From an uncultured Burkholderiales bacterium (GTDB lineage Bacteria; Pseudomonadota; Gammaproteobacteria; Burkholderiales; Thiobacillaceae): a DNA stretch of 13,684 nt. The position numbers and the translations under genes were made by a program. Location of the stretch: contig CALAMX010000169.1 in the NCBI GenBank assembly GCA_937925755.1, positions 1 through 13,684 on the forward strand, written 5' to 3'. The notes under the pieces were generated by a model. It did not search any database and was not told the DNA's origin. It saw only the letters and a list, made by a program, of their open reading frames with translations. Positions 1 through 7,018 of this stretch are shown in pieces; position 1 is the first letter of the stretch; each line of letters begins with the position of its first letter.

Positions 1-29
1 CTAACTGATTTTTAATATTTATTTATATG

Positions 30-45
30 TGGTCCGGTTTATGCT
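30..45 (+). promoter_or_regulatory. Candidate sigma-54 (RpoN) promoter of the PEP-CTERM gene
   Basis: The sequence TGGTCCGGTTTATGCT has the diagnostic GG-N10-GC spacing (GG at 31-32, GC at 43-44). It matches the -24/-12 consensus TGGCACG-N4-TTGCW at 9 of 12 defined positions. Transcription would start near position 56 and give a leader of about 140 nt before the ATG at 195. An AT-rich stretch (1-29) lies just upstream. Many PEP-CTERM genes are known to be controlled by RpoN with the PrsK/PrsR two-component system, which supports the assignment. No activator site was identified, and part of the enhancer region may lie outside the window. Confidence 0.5.
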
Positions 46-194
46 TGAGATCAACTGCCGTAGGCGAGCTTGATCAACTTGGCTTGTCTGATGGCGACTA
101 CTGGCAAGGCTAGCGTGGTACATGTCTACGCCAGTTCCGGCATCGCAGGCACAACAGTCTATGTTTGTCCTTTTAACCCGCTGAGGAGCAAAAA

Positions 195-1010
195 ATGTTC
201 AACACGAGCATTGCAAAACTCTCGACGGCCTCCGCCGTCGTTCTGGCGTTGGTTGCGCCCAGCGTCTACGCTGGAGCCATTCATGACGCTTCTTTATTCA
301 CTGACAACACCTTGGCCGCGAACGATGACGGTAGTGTTGGCCCGGTTGATATTGGTTTTACGATTAATTTCTACGGTGTCAGTTATAACCAACTTTGGGT
401 GAACAACAACGGTAACGTCACTTTCACGGGACCGCTTAGTACCTTCACCCCGTTTGATTTGCTGTCGACCAACATCCCTATGCTCGCCCCATTTTTCGCC
501 GATGTAGATACCCGCGGTAGCGGAAGTGGGGTTGTGCAATATGGCCAGGACACCATAGGTGGTCGCAACGTATTCGGTGTGAACTGGATCGATGTGGGTT
601 ACTTTCCTGCAAAAACAGACAAGCTGAACAGCTTCCAGTTGATCATCACCGATCGCTCTGATACTGGCCCGGGCAACTTCGACTTCGAGTTCAACTATGA
701 CCGGATCTTGTGGGAGACCGGGGGTGCCAGTGGTGGCAGCGGTGGTTTAGGTGGTAACTCAGCGCGGGCCGGCTGGTCGAACGGCATTTCTGCCGCATTC
801 GAATTGCCCGGCTCTGCAATTAATGGCGCGCTCTTGGATGGTGGTTCCAATGCTCTGGTCAGTGGCTCTCGTTTGTCCAACGTCCCTGGCCAGTACATTT
901 TCGAGGTTCGCAACGGTCAGGTATCGCCAGGCACTGTCCCCGAGCCGACGACCCTTGGGTTGCTGGGTCTAGGCCTGTTTGGGTTGGCCTATAGCCGCCG
1001 TAAGGTCTGA
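195..1010 (+). CDS. Nidogen-like (NIDO) domain PEP-CTERM exported protein
   Basis: This 271-residue secreted protein is probably delivered to the cell surface or exopolysaccharide matrix by the exosortase/PEP-CTERM system. Residues 1-26 form a signal peptide ending VYAG. Residues about 30-240 resemble a nidogen-like NIDO domain: INFYG and LWVNNNGNVTF near residues 57-77, then a PMLAPFFADVDTR segment near 95-107. A glycine/serine-rich loop covers 176-188. The C terminus is a textbook sorting signal: VPEP at 248-251, a hydrophobic stretch, and the basic tail SRRKV. GAGGAG 7 nt before the ATG fixes the start. The gene stands alone, with a sigma-54-like promoter upstream and a terminator downstream. 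Its base composition is less GC-rich than that of the following genes, which may point to separate ancestry. The exosortase is not in the window, and the specific role is unknown. Confidence 0.88.
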   Translation: MFNTSIAKLSTASAVVLALVAPSVYAGAIHDASLFTDNTLAANDDGSVGPVDIGFTINFYGVSYNQLWVNNNGNVTFTGPLSTFTPFDLLSTNIPMLAPFFADVDTRGSGSGVVQYGQDTIGGRNVFGVNWIDVGYFPAKTDKLNSFQLIITDRSDTGPGNFDFEFNYDRILWETGGASGGSGGLGGNSARAGWSNGISAAFELPGSAINGALLDGGSNALVSGSRLSNVPGQYIFEVRNGQVSPGTVPEPTTLGLLGLGLFGLAYSRRKV

Positions 1011-1041
1011 TTCGCAGTCGAGCCGCCGCTATCTCTATACG

Positions 1042-1077
1042 GCCCCACCACTCATAGGTGGGGCAGGCTGTTTTTTT
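1042..1077 (+). terminator. Rho-independent terminator after the PEP-CTERM gene
   Basis: A perfect 8-bp stem, GCCCCACC (1042-1049) with GGTGGGGC (1057-1064), encloses a 7-nt loop. Six bases later comes a run of seven T (1071-1077). It begins 32 bp after the PEP-CTERM stop codon and should isolate that gene from the block downstream. Confidence 0.85.
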
Positions 1078-1440
1078 CTGATGGGGCACGGCCTACTTTT
1101 GCACCAACGGCCGGATCAGGTGATTGGTGCGCGCGACCGCTGTCAGGGTTAGAAGTGTGGGCGCGCAAGGCGATCGTACCGCGCCCTGCTCGGCTGAATT
1201 CCTCGACAGCCAAGGTGTGGTGCTACACGTGTGGCCGTGAACGAGACGGGACAGGTCCTCGGCCGCCCTGTCACTTCCCCTTTGGCCTCTACCGATATCC
1301 ATTACCATGTGGGCTTTGCGTACGGGGCGCTCGGCCGGCATAACTGTAGGCGCTCCTCCAACAAGGCACAGGCAGTCCTGCATAGTATCAAAAGCTAGCG
1401 CTGACCTGGGAATGGCAGGGGTTGCCGCAAATGATCGCGT
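1078..1440. other. Stretch without a recognisable gene
   Basis: Between the terminator and the promoter at 1441 I find no reading frame with a ribosome binding site or a recognisable protein family. Open frames exist on both strands (for example a 164-codon minus-strand frame, 1093-1587), but they have no family resemblance, and the long one runs through the promoter and start of the hydrolase gene. Short plus-strand stretches look vaguely protein-like in changing frames, so a decayed gene is possible but not demonstrable. Confidence 0.4.
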
Positions 1441-1468
1441 TTGCCAGGCCAGAGTACTGTCGTAGAAT
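1441..1468 (+). promoter_or_regulatory. Sigma-70-like promoter of the hydrolase/DUF502/antiporter block
   Basis: TTGCCA (1441-1446; 5 of 6 to TTGACA) and TAGAAT (1463-1468; 5 of 6 to TATAAT) are separated by 16 bp. Transcription would begin near 1475, about 18 nt before the ATG at 1493. Further downstream no intergenic gap exceeds 7 bp until 10046, so this is the likeliest promoter for the whole block. Internal promoters cannot be excluded. Confidence 0.55.
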
Positions 1469-1492
1469 GGACACGACCCGCTGCGCGATTCC

Positions 1493-2587
1493 ATGCCATA
1501 TTGGGGACCGACGGTTGAGATACAGCGTGAGCGCGGCTTGTCTGCAGTATTTCCCTCTTCACCGCAGCTCGCGGGATTATCCCGCATAGTGGTGTTGCTC
1601 GTCCTGTTGGCCGGGTGCGCGGCGCCCGGAGTGCAGACCCTTCAGGTCGTTCCCACCGTGCCACGGCTGGCGACCGACCACATCCTCGCCGAAGATGGGG
1701 CACGCCTGCCGCTAGCCACTTGGCAGCCGTCCGGCGCGCCGCGGGGGGTAGTCCTCGCCCTGCACGGCTTCAACGATTACCGGCGCGCCTTCGACGCGAC
1801 CGGCGCCTATCTCGCGGGGCTGGGCTACACGGTCTATGCCTTCGATCAACGCGGCTTCGGCGAGACGGCGGGGGCGGGCGGGTGGTTTGGCGAGGCGCGT
1901 CTGGCCGCCGATGTGCGCCTGGCCGCCTCGCTCATCCGCGCCCGCCATCCCGACCTGCCGTTGTATCTGCTGGGCGAGAGCATGGGCGCCGCGGTGGCCG
2001 TGCTGGCCCTGGCCGCACACCCTGGCGACTGGGCCGACGGGCTGATCCTGCTCGCCCCGGCGGTGTGGGGACGACAGAGCATGCCTTGGCCGCAGCGCGC
2101 CGCGCTCTGGCTCCTCGCCCACACCTTTCCGACGCGGACTCTGTCGGCGCGCGGTCTCGACATCCGCGCCACCGACAACGACGCGGCGACCCAAAAGCTG
2201 CGCGAAGACCCGAGGGTGATCAAGGACACGCGGGTGGAGGCCCTTTGGGGGCTGGCCGACCTCATGGATCAGGCCCTCGCCACCCCGCCGCCGGTGTGGC
2301 TGCCCACCCTGATCCTGTATGGCGCACGCGACCAGATCATCCCCAAACGCCCGACCTGCCGCTGGCTCGCTGCCCGGCCCCAGTCACCCAGGCATCGCCT
2401 GGCGGTCTACAAGGAGGGTTGGCACCTGCTCACCCGCGACCTGCAGGCGGAGACGGTGTTGGCTGACATCGCCGTATGGTTACAAGACCACAGTGCACCA
2501 CTGCCCTCGGGCTCTGAGATCCAGACGCGGCTGCCGGCCTTCTGTCCGCGCGGCGATGGCGGTGAGGGGGTGATTTTGGTAAGCTGA
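1493..2587 (+). CDS. Alpha/beta-hydrolase lipoprotein (lysophospholipase/monoacylglycerol lipase-like)
   Basis: This 364-residue serine hydrolase resembles the Hydrolase_4 group (monoacylglycerol lipase, lysophospholipase), so the likely substrate is an acylglycerol or lysophospholipid ester. The hydrophobic segment VVLLVLLAGC (33-42) is a lipobox with Cys42 as lipidation site, so the mature enzyme should be membrane-anchored and face the periplasm. Visible catalytic elements are the oxyanion HG (91-92), the nucleophile elbow GESMG with Ser163, Asp280 in YGARD, and His311 in GWHLL. The start is uncertain: the ATG at 1493 lacks a clear ribosome binding site and leaves about 30 residues before the hydrophobic core. 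A TTG at 1538 would give a more typical lipoprotein signal peptide. The C terminus past residue 335 looks non-conserved. The stop is 6 bp before the DUF502 start, so the two are probably co-transcribed. The family is secure; the substrate is inferred. Confidence 0.85.
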   Translation: MPYWGPTVEIQRERGLSAVFPSSPQLAGLSRIVVLLVLLAGCAAPGVQTLQVVPTVPRLATDHILAEDGARLPLATWQPSGAPRGVVLALHGFNDYRRAFDATGAYLAGLGYTVYAFDQRGFGETAGAGGWFGEARLAADVRLAASLIRARHPDLPLYLLGESMGAAVAVLALAAHPGDWADGLILLAPAVWGRQSMPWPQRAALWLLAHTFPTRTLSARGLDIRATDNDAATQKLREDPRVIKDTRVEALWGLADLMDQALATPPPVWLPTLILYGARDQIIPKRPTCRWLAARPQSPRHRLAVYKEGWHLLTRDLQAETVLADIAVWLQDHSAPLPSGSEIQTRLPAFCPRGDGGEGVILVS

Positions 2588-2593
2588 GGGGCC

Positions 2594-3319
2594 ATGACGA
2601 ATCCGCATGCCGCTCCCTCTTCGCCTCGACAGAAGGCTGAAAGTGGCAAACCTCCGCGGCCGCATTTTCTGCGTTATCTACTGATCGGCTTTTTCACCGT
2701 CGCCCCGCTGTGGGTGACCTGGTTCGTGCTGGACTTCGTCTTCAGCCTGCTGGCGCGCACCGGCGCGCCCCTGCTGCGCGGGGCGGCCCACGCCGTCCGG
2801 CCCTTCGCCGAATCCGTGGCCGACTGGCTGCTGAACCCAACCGCGCAGTATCTGCTGGCGGCCCTGGTGACGCTGGCGGGTCTCTATTTCATTGGGCTGG
2901 TCACCTCCATGGTGGTGGGTCGCAAGCTCCTTGACCTGATGGAGCGCATCCTCGCCCGATTGCCGCTGGTGCAGACCATCTACGGGGCCACCAAGCGTTT
3001 CCTCGAGACCCTGCGCGAACCATCCGTCGCAGGCCAGCGGGTGGTGTTGATCAGTTTCCCGTCGCCGGAGATGAAGGCGGTGGGCTTCGTGACCAAGGTG
3101 ATGACCGACCCCGACACGGGACGTCAGCTCGCGGCGGTCTATGTGCCGACTTCGCCCAATCCCACCTCCGGCTATATCGAGATCGTGCCCCTGGACGACG
3201 TGGTGCAGACCGACTGGACCGTGGAGGAGGCGATGCGCTTCGTCATGACCGGTGGCACCAACGCCCCTGATACGGTGCGCTTTACCGCACAGCCCTCGTC
3301 CGTACAGGCCGGGTCATGA
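2594..3319 (+). CDS. DUF502 family membrane protein
   Basis: This 241-residue inner-membrane protein belongs to the DUF502 family, whose biochemical role is not established. After a hydrophilic N-terminal tail (1-24), the first membrane segment follows the family-typical LIGFFTVAPLWVTWFVLDF. A second segment lies near residues 85-110 (AALVTLAGLYFIGLVTSMVVG). Next comes the conserved cytoplasmic part with RLPLVQTIYGATKRF, a VGFVTK strand and YVPTSPNPTSGY, all hallmark DUF502 stretches. GAGGGG upstream of the ATG supports the start. Its last bases overlap the mrpE start (ATGA), so it is translationally coupled to the antiporter operon. That suggests, without proving, a role in the complex's assembly or in the membrane environment. 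Confidence 0.88.
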   Translation: MTNPHAAPSSPRQKAESGKPPRPHFLRYLLIGFFTVAPLWVTWFVLDFVFSLLARTGAPLLRGAAHAVRPFAESVADWLLNPTAQYLLAALVTLAGLYFIGLVTSMVVGRKLLDLMERILARLPLVQTIYGATKRFLETLREPSVAGQRVVLISFPSPEMKAVGFVTKVMTDPDTGRQLAAVYVPTSPNPTSGYIEIVPLDDVVQTDWTVEEAMRFVMTGGTNAPDTVRFTAQPSSVQAGS

Positions 3320-3783
3320 GCGCCATCCTGCTGCGCGGGGGCATCTTTGCCCTGATTTGGTGGGCGTTGACCGAGGGACGGGCGGACAGTTGGGGTGTCG
3401 GCCTTCTCTTCATCGTCCTGGCGTTAGGGGCGAGCCTGCGGCTCAGTCCACCGGGTCAGACGCGTCTGTCACCTCTCGGGCTGCTGGGTTTCGTCGGGTT
3501 TTTCCTGGTGCTGTCCCTGCGCGGTGGCGTCCAGGTGGCGGCCATGGCCCTTCGCCCGCGCCTGACACTCGCCCCCGCGCAAGTCGAGATCGATCTGCGC
3601 CTGCCGCCGGGGCCGGCCGCGCGCATGCTCACAGCCACCTTAAGCCTGCTGCCAGGCACTTTGAGCGTTGCGCTCGAAGGCGACCGGCTTCGCCTGCACG
3701 CCCTCGACGGCCGGCTGCCGATCGAGCACGAGGTGCGCGCAGCCGAGCGGCGCATTGCACACCTGTTCGGGGTCAGGCTGTGA
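3316..3783 (+). CDS. mrpE: Mrp antiporter subunit E (MnhE/MbhA-like)
   Basis: This 155-residue protein of the MrpE/MnhE family is a small subunit of the multisubunit Na+(or K+)/H+ antiporter, thought to be needed for assembly rather than for the ion path. Residues 1-35 and about 50-75 are hydrophobic membrane segments. They are followed by the family-typical segment GGVQVAAMALRP and a soluble C-terminal domain containing LTATLSLLPGTLSV near residues 104-117, the most recognisable part of the family. The tail is hydrophilic and ends in an E-R-R-I helix. The start overlaps the DUF502 stop (ATGA) and the stop overlaps the mrpF start (GTGA). It is the first antiporter gene, matching mbhA in archaeal Mbh operons, whereas bacterial mrpE normally comes fifth. 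Confidence 0.87.
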   Translation: MSAILLRGGIFALIWWALTEGRADSWGVGLLFIVLALGASLRLSPPGQTRLSPLGLLGFVGFFLVLSLRGGVQVAAMALRPRLTLAPAQVEIDLRLPPGPAARMLTATLSLLPGTLSVALEGDRLRLHALDGRLPIEHEVRAAERRIAHLFGVRL

Positions 3784-4058
3784 CAGGTCTGGAGTGGCCA
3801 GTGGCCGTGTTTCTGCTGGCCAACCTCATCGTCGCCCTGATCCGCGCGGGGCGCGGCCCGACGGCAGCGGATCGCATGCTGGCGGCCCTGCTCTTCGGCA
3901 CCACCGGCGTGGGCGTCCTCCTCTTGCTAGCCTATGCCGGCGGCGGTGGCCCGTTGGTGGATGCCGCCCTGGTCCTGGCGCTGCTCGCCGCCATCGCCGG
4001 GGTGGCCTTTGCCCTACGCGCCTGGGGCCGTGAAAGTGACGAAGATGGTCCTGCTTGA
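3780..4058 (+). CDS. mrpF: Mrp antiporter subunit F (MnhF/MbhB-like)
   Basis: This 92-residue protein with three membrane segments belongs to the MrpF/MnhF family. The family signature GPTAADRMLA (residues 26-35) places the conserved aspartate at Asp31. A second acidic residue, Asp61 in PLVDAALVLALLAAIAG, begins the third helix, as usual in MrpF. The start is GTG at 3780, which overlaps the mrpE stop (GTGA). The open frame continues upstream, but that part is a shadow of mrpE. The 3' end overlaps the mrpG start. The family length (about 90 residues) fits this start. Confidence 0.87.
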   Translation: MTGLEWPVAVFLLANLIVALIRAGRGPTAADRMLAALLFGTTGVGVLLLLAYAGGGGPLVDAALVLALLAAIAGVAFALRAWGRESDEDGPA

Positions 4059-4359
4059 GCTGTCGAGTGGTGTGTTCCTGCTCTGTGGGGCCGCCTTCTA
4101 TCTGGCCGGCACCGTGGGTCTGCTGCGTTTCCCGGATGTCTACACCCGGCTGCACGCCCTGACCAAGGCGGACAACCTGGGGCTGGGCTTCATCACCCTG
4201 GGACTGGCCCTGCAGGCCGAGACCGTGGCGTCCCTCTTCAAGCTGCTCCTGATCTGGCCCCTGGTGCTGGCGGCCAGTGCGACAGTGAGCTATGCCATCG
4301 CCCGCCGTGCCGAGCGGCTCGGGATCAAACCCTGGCGCCGATCATCTCCATCATGCTGA
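4045..4359 (+). CDS. mrpG: Mrp antiporter subunit G (MnhG/MbhC-like)
   Basis: This 104-residue protein with three membrane segments belongs to the MrpG/MnhG family. The diagnostic stretch GLLRFPDVYTRLHALTKAD occupies residues 25-43, and a third helix follows (LLLIWPLVLAASATVSYAIA). The ATG at 4045 gives the usual family N terminus and length. GTG codons at 4030 and 4036 are in-frame alternatives that would add 5 or 3 residues. The gene overlaps the mrpF end by 14 bp and the next gene by 7 bp. The last dozen residues (KPWRRSSPSC) are basic and probably lie on the cytoplasmic side. Confidence 0.87.
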   Translation: MVLLELSSGVFLLCGAAFYLAGTVGLLRFPDVYTRLHALTKADNLGLGFITLGLALQAETVASLFKLLLIWPLVLAASATVSYAIARRAERLGIKPWRRSSPSC

Positions 4360-4625
4360 TGCTCGCCTTCGATGGGCTGCTCGTCCTGGCTCTGCTCTGG
4401 AGCGCCTGGCGCTGCCTGGCCTCGACTGATCTCAGCCGGGCCGTGGTGATGTTCATCGTCTTCGGTCTGCTCATGGCCTTGGCCTGGGCGCGGCTCGATG
4501 CCCCCGACATCGCCTTGGCCGAGGCGGCCATCGGCGCCGGCCTGACCGGCGCCCTGCTGCTCGATGCGCTGGGCGCGCTGCGGTCCCGACGTGAGGGTCG
4601 TGACGCGCCCCGGGAGACACCGTGA
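4353..4625 (+). CDS. DUF4040/MbhD-like subunit (equivalent to part of the MrpA C terminus)
   Basis: This 90-residue membrane protein corresponds to the DUF4040 (MbhD) domain. In bacteria that domain normally forms part of the C-terminal extension of MrpA; in archaeal Mbh and Mbs complexes it is a separate subunit. Three hydrophobic segments are visible. The conserved ending ARLDAPDIALAEAAIGAG (46-63) aligns with the family pattern (A)PDVALT-E, with Asp52 and Glu57 as the expected membrane-embedded acidic residues. Its start overlaps the mrpG stop (ATGCTGA) and its stop overlaps the next start (GTGA). A separate gene for this domain supports an Mbh-type architecture. Confidence 0.82.
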   Translation: MLMLAFDGLLVLALLWSAWRCLASTDLSRAVVMFIVFGLLMALAWARLDAPDIALAEAAIGAGLTGALLLDALGALRSRREGRDAPRETP

Positions 4626-5278
4626 ACCGGTTCACACGCGGGCTTGCCGTGGCTGTGGGCGTGGCGCTGGCCGCGACCCTCGTCGCCGCCCTGCTCGAAC
4701 TGCCCGCGGCTGCGGTCTATCTGCCAGGCGCGGTGGCGCAGCATCTGGCGCAAAGCGGGGTGGAGCATCCGGTCACCGCGGTGCTGCTCAACTTCCGCGG
4801 TTGGGACACGCTGCTCGAAGTGGCCGTGCTGCTACTCGCGCTGCTGACGCTGCTCACCCTGCGCGGTAGTGAAGCGCCCGTGGCGGAGGTCGAGGCAGAG
4901 CCGCTGTTGCAGGGCCTGGCGCGCAAGGCCCTGCCGCTCATCATCCTCATGGCTGGCTACCTGTTCTGGGCCGGCGCCTACCGACCCGGCGGGGCGTTTC
5001 AAGCCGGGGCGGTGCTGGCCGCCGGGGCCGTGCTGCTGCATCTCGCCGGGCTGCTACCGGCCTGGGCAGTACCGGGGCGATTGTTGCGCCTGGGACTCAT
5101 CCTCGGTTTCCTTGTCTTCCTCGCGGTAGCCGCCGGCCTGTTGGGCCAGGGCGCCTTGCTGCAGTATCCGCCGGCGCTGGCCGGCAACCTCATCCTGCTG
5201 ATCGAGGCGGGGCTCACCCTCTCCCTGGGACTCGTCCTGGCCGGGTTGTTCCTGTTCGTGACGGGGCGGCAGGCATGA
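4622..5278 (+). CDS. mrpB: MbhE-MrpB fusion subunit
   Basis: This 218-residue membrane protein joins two modules. Residues about 5-80 match MbhE, or the very C terminus of MrpA: an N-terminal helix, a loop, then HPVTAVLLNFRGWDTLLE (49-66), with the conserved RG-DTL-E motif including Asp62 and Glu66, and another helix. After a short acidic linker (82-95), residues about 100-216 match MnhB/MrpB. The MrpB signature appears in altered form as RPGGAFQAGAV (121-131) in place of the usual PGGGFQGG. Later helices contain LQYPPALAGNLILLIEAGLTLSLG. In Mbh operons these are two genes (mbhE, mbhF). The start GTG at 4622 overlaps the DUF4040 stop, and the stop overlaps the mrpC start. The gene symbol applies only to the second half. 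Confidence 0.8.
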   Translation: MNRFTRGLAVAVGVALAATLVAALLELPAAAVYLPGAVAQHLAQSGVEHPVTAVLLNFRGWDTLLEVAVLLLALLTLLTLRGSEAPVAEVEAEPLLQGLARKALPLIILMAGYLFWAGAYRPGGAFQAGAVLAAGAVLLHLAGLLPAWAVPGRLLRLGLILGFLVFLAVAAGLLGQGALLQYPPALAGNLILLIEAGLTLSLGLVLAGLFLFVTGRQA

Positions 5279-5580
5279 GCACTGGGCTGCTCTACGCCCT
5301 GAGCGGGGTGGGGTTGTTCATGCTGGGGGCGGTGGGCGTCATCGTCCTCGCCCACCTCATGCGCAAGGTCCTGGCCTTCAACGTCATGGGCAGCGGCGCC
5401 TTCCTGGTGCTGGTCGGCCTGGCGCAACGCACGGGGCAGCCGGACCCCGTGCCGCAGGCCATGGTGCTCACCGGCATCGTCGTGGCGGTAGCCGCCACCG
5501 CCCTTGCCCTGGGGCTTGCCCGCGCGCTTCATGCGCGCACAGGCGGGGTGACGCTCACGCAAGGGGAGGACGGTGACTGA
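5275..5580 (+). CDS. mrpC: Mrp antiporter subunit C (NuoK-like; MnhC/MbhG-like)
   Basis: This 101-residue protein with three membrane segments is homologous to NuoK of complex I and to MbhG. Its signature DPVPQAMVLTGIVV (57-70) is the usual D-P-PQALVLTAIVI motif of MrpC. The first helix contains GVGLFMLGAVGVI and the second FNVMGSGAFLVLVGLAQR. NuoK-type subunits normally carry a glutamate in the middle of TM2; here that helix shows no acidic residue, as is usual for the Mrp branch. The start overlaps the previous stop (ATGA), and the last 8 bp overlap the GTG start of the next gene. Confidence 0.9.
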   Translation: MSTGLLYALSGVGLFMLGAVGVIVLAHLMRKVLAFNVMGSGAFLVLVGLAQRTGQPDPVPQAMVLTGIVVAVAATALALGLARALHARTGGVTLTQGEDGD

Positions 5581-7018
5581 GGCCTGGCTGGAGCCGGCGG
5601 CTTGGCTGATCATCCTGCCGCTCGCCTGGGCGAGTGTCGCCTTCTTGGCCGGGCCGGGCCGCGGTGCACGCCTGGCGATCCTGGCGCTCGTGGCTCAGCT
5701 CGGTCTGGCCCTCGAGCTTGCCGCCGATCTGACACAGAGGGGCGCGCGGATGCATGCCGTCGGCGGGTGGGGCGCGCCGCTCGGCATAGACCTCATGGCC
5801 GATGGGCTGAGCGCCGTCATGTTGCTGCTCACCCAGGCCGTGGCCCTGCCCATCGCCGTCTATGCCCAGGCCTATTTCGCCGAGACGCACCACCGCCACG
5901 CGGCGACCTGGTTCTGGCCCCTGGCGGGTTTTTTGCTCGCCGCCATGAACGCCTTGTTTCTCTCCGCCGACCTGTTCAACCTCTATGTCACCCTGGAGCT
6001 GCTCGGGCTGGCGGCCGTCGGGCTGGTGGCGGTGGGCGGCGGCACCGCCCAGATCACGGCGGCCCTGCGCTATCTCCTCGTCAGCCTTCTCGCATCGGGG
6101 GGCTACCTCCTGGGCGTGGCCCTGCTCTACGGGGCCTATGGCACCGTGTCGATGACCACCCTGGCCCCACTCGCCGTCGGCCAAACTCCGCTCGCCGTGT
6201 GGATCGCCGCCGGTCTGATGCTGGTGGGTCTCTTGGCCAAGACCGCGCTCTTGCCCTTCCATTTCTGGCTGCCGCCGGCGCACGGCGGTGCGCCAGCGCC
6301 GGTCTCGGCCTTGCTCTCGGCCCTGGTGGTCAAGGCGAGTTTCTACCTGGTGCTGCGCCTTGCGCTCGGCCCATTCGCCATGATGACCGGGACAGCGGCC
6401 GGGCTCATCGGGGTGTTGGGCGCGTCAGCCATCCTCTGGGGCGCCTGGCAGGCCCTGCGCGCGCAACGTCTGAAGCAGTTGGTGGCCTGGTCCACCGTCG
6501 CCCAGCTCGGCTACCTCTTCCTGATCTTCCCCCTGCTGGCCGCAGACGGTCTGGCACTGCAGGCTGGCGCCTTGCAGGTGGTGGCGCATGGCCTGGCCAA
6601 GGCCGCCCTATTCGCCGCTGCCGGCGTGCTGATGCGGGCCACCGGCCGCGACACGGTCGAGGGGCTGGCCGGGGTGGCGGGCCGGGTGCCGCTCACCCTG
6701 TTCGCCTTCGGACTGGCGGGGGTGTCCATCATGGGTCTGCCACCCTCGGCCGGCTTCCTCGCCAAATGGCTGCTGATCGACGCAGCCCTTAAGCAGGGTC
6801 AGTGGGGTTGGATCGTGGTGATCATCGTCGGCAGTCTGTTGGCTGCTGGCTACATCTTCCGCGTGCTGCGCCAGGCCTTCCTGCTGGCGCCGGAGGATAG
6901 CCACTTCCAGCCGGTGCCGCGTCGGCTCGAGTGGGTCGCCTTCGTGCTGGCGGCGGCCAGCGTGCTGCTGGGCCTGCGCGGCGCCGAGCTGGTAGCGCTG
7001 TTGGGGGTGGGCTCATGA
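5573..7018 (+). CDS. mrpD: Antiporter subunit D (MrpD/MbhH-like, ND2/4/5 family), first of three
   Basis: This 481-residue polytopic protein of the proton-conducting antiporter family (Proton_antipo_M) is expected to form an ion/proton channel. All key charged residues are visible: Glu142 in NLYVTLELLGLA (TM5), Lys223 in LLAKTALLPFHFWLP (TM7), Lys254 in LVVKASFYLV (TM8) and Lys398 in GFLAKWLL (TM12). The conserved proline-rich stretch GGAPAPVSALLSALV follows TM7. KQLVAWSTVAQLGYL (301-315) is the usual broken-helix approach segment. The start is GTG at 5573, overlapping mrpC by 8 bp, and the stop overlaps the next start (ATGA). Position and motifs fit MrpD/MbhH. NuoN/NuoM are relatives, but the small-subunit context excludes complex I. 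Confidence 0.9.
   Translation: MTEAWLEPAAWLIILPLAWASVAFLAGPGRGARLAILALVAQLGLALELAADLTQRGARMHAVGGWGAPLGIDLMADGLSAVMLLLTQAVALPIAVYAQAYFAETHHRHAATWFWPLAGFLLAAMNALFLSADLFNLYVTLELLGLAAVGLVAVGGGTAQITAALRYLLVSLLASGGYLLGVALLYGAYGTVSMTTLAPLAVGQTPLAVWIAAGLMLVGLLAKTALLPFHFWLPPAHGGAPAPVSALLSALVVKASFYLVLRLALGPFAMMTGTAAGLIGVLGASAILWGAWQALRAQRLKQLVAWSTVAQLGYLFLIFPLLAADGLALQAGALQVVAHGLAKAALFAAAGVLMRATGRDTVEGLAGVAGRVPLTLFAFGLAGVSIMGLPPSAGFLAKWLLIDAALKQGQWGWIVVIIVGSLLAAGYIFRVLRQAFLLAPEDSHFQPVPRRLEWVAFVLAAASVLLGLRGAELVALLGVGS

Noticed and set aside
1093..1587. 164-codon minus-strand open frame in the intergenic region
   Set aside because: It has no recognisable family and no ribosome binding site, and it overlaps the promoter and first codons of the hydrolase on the opposite strand.
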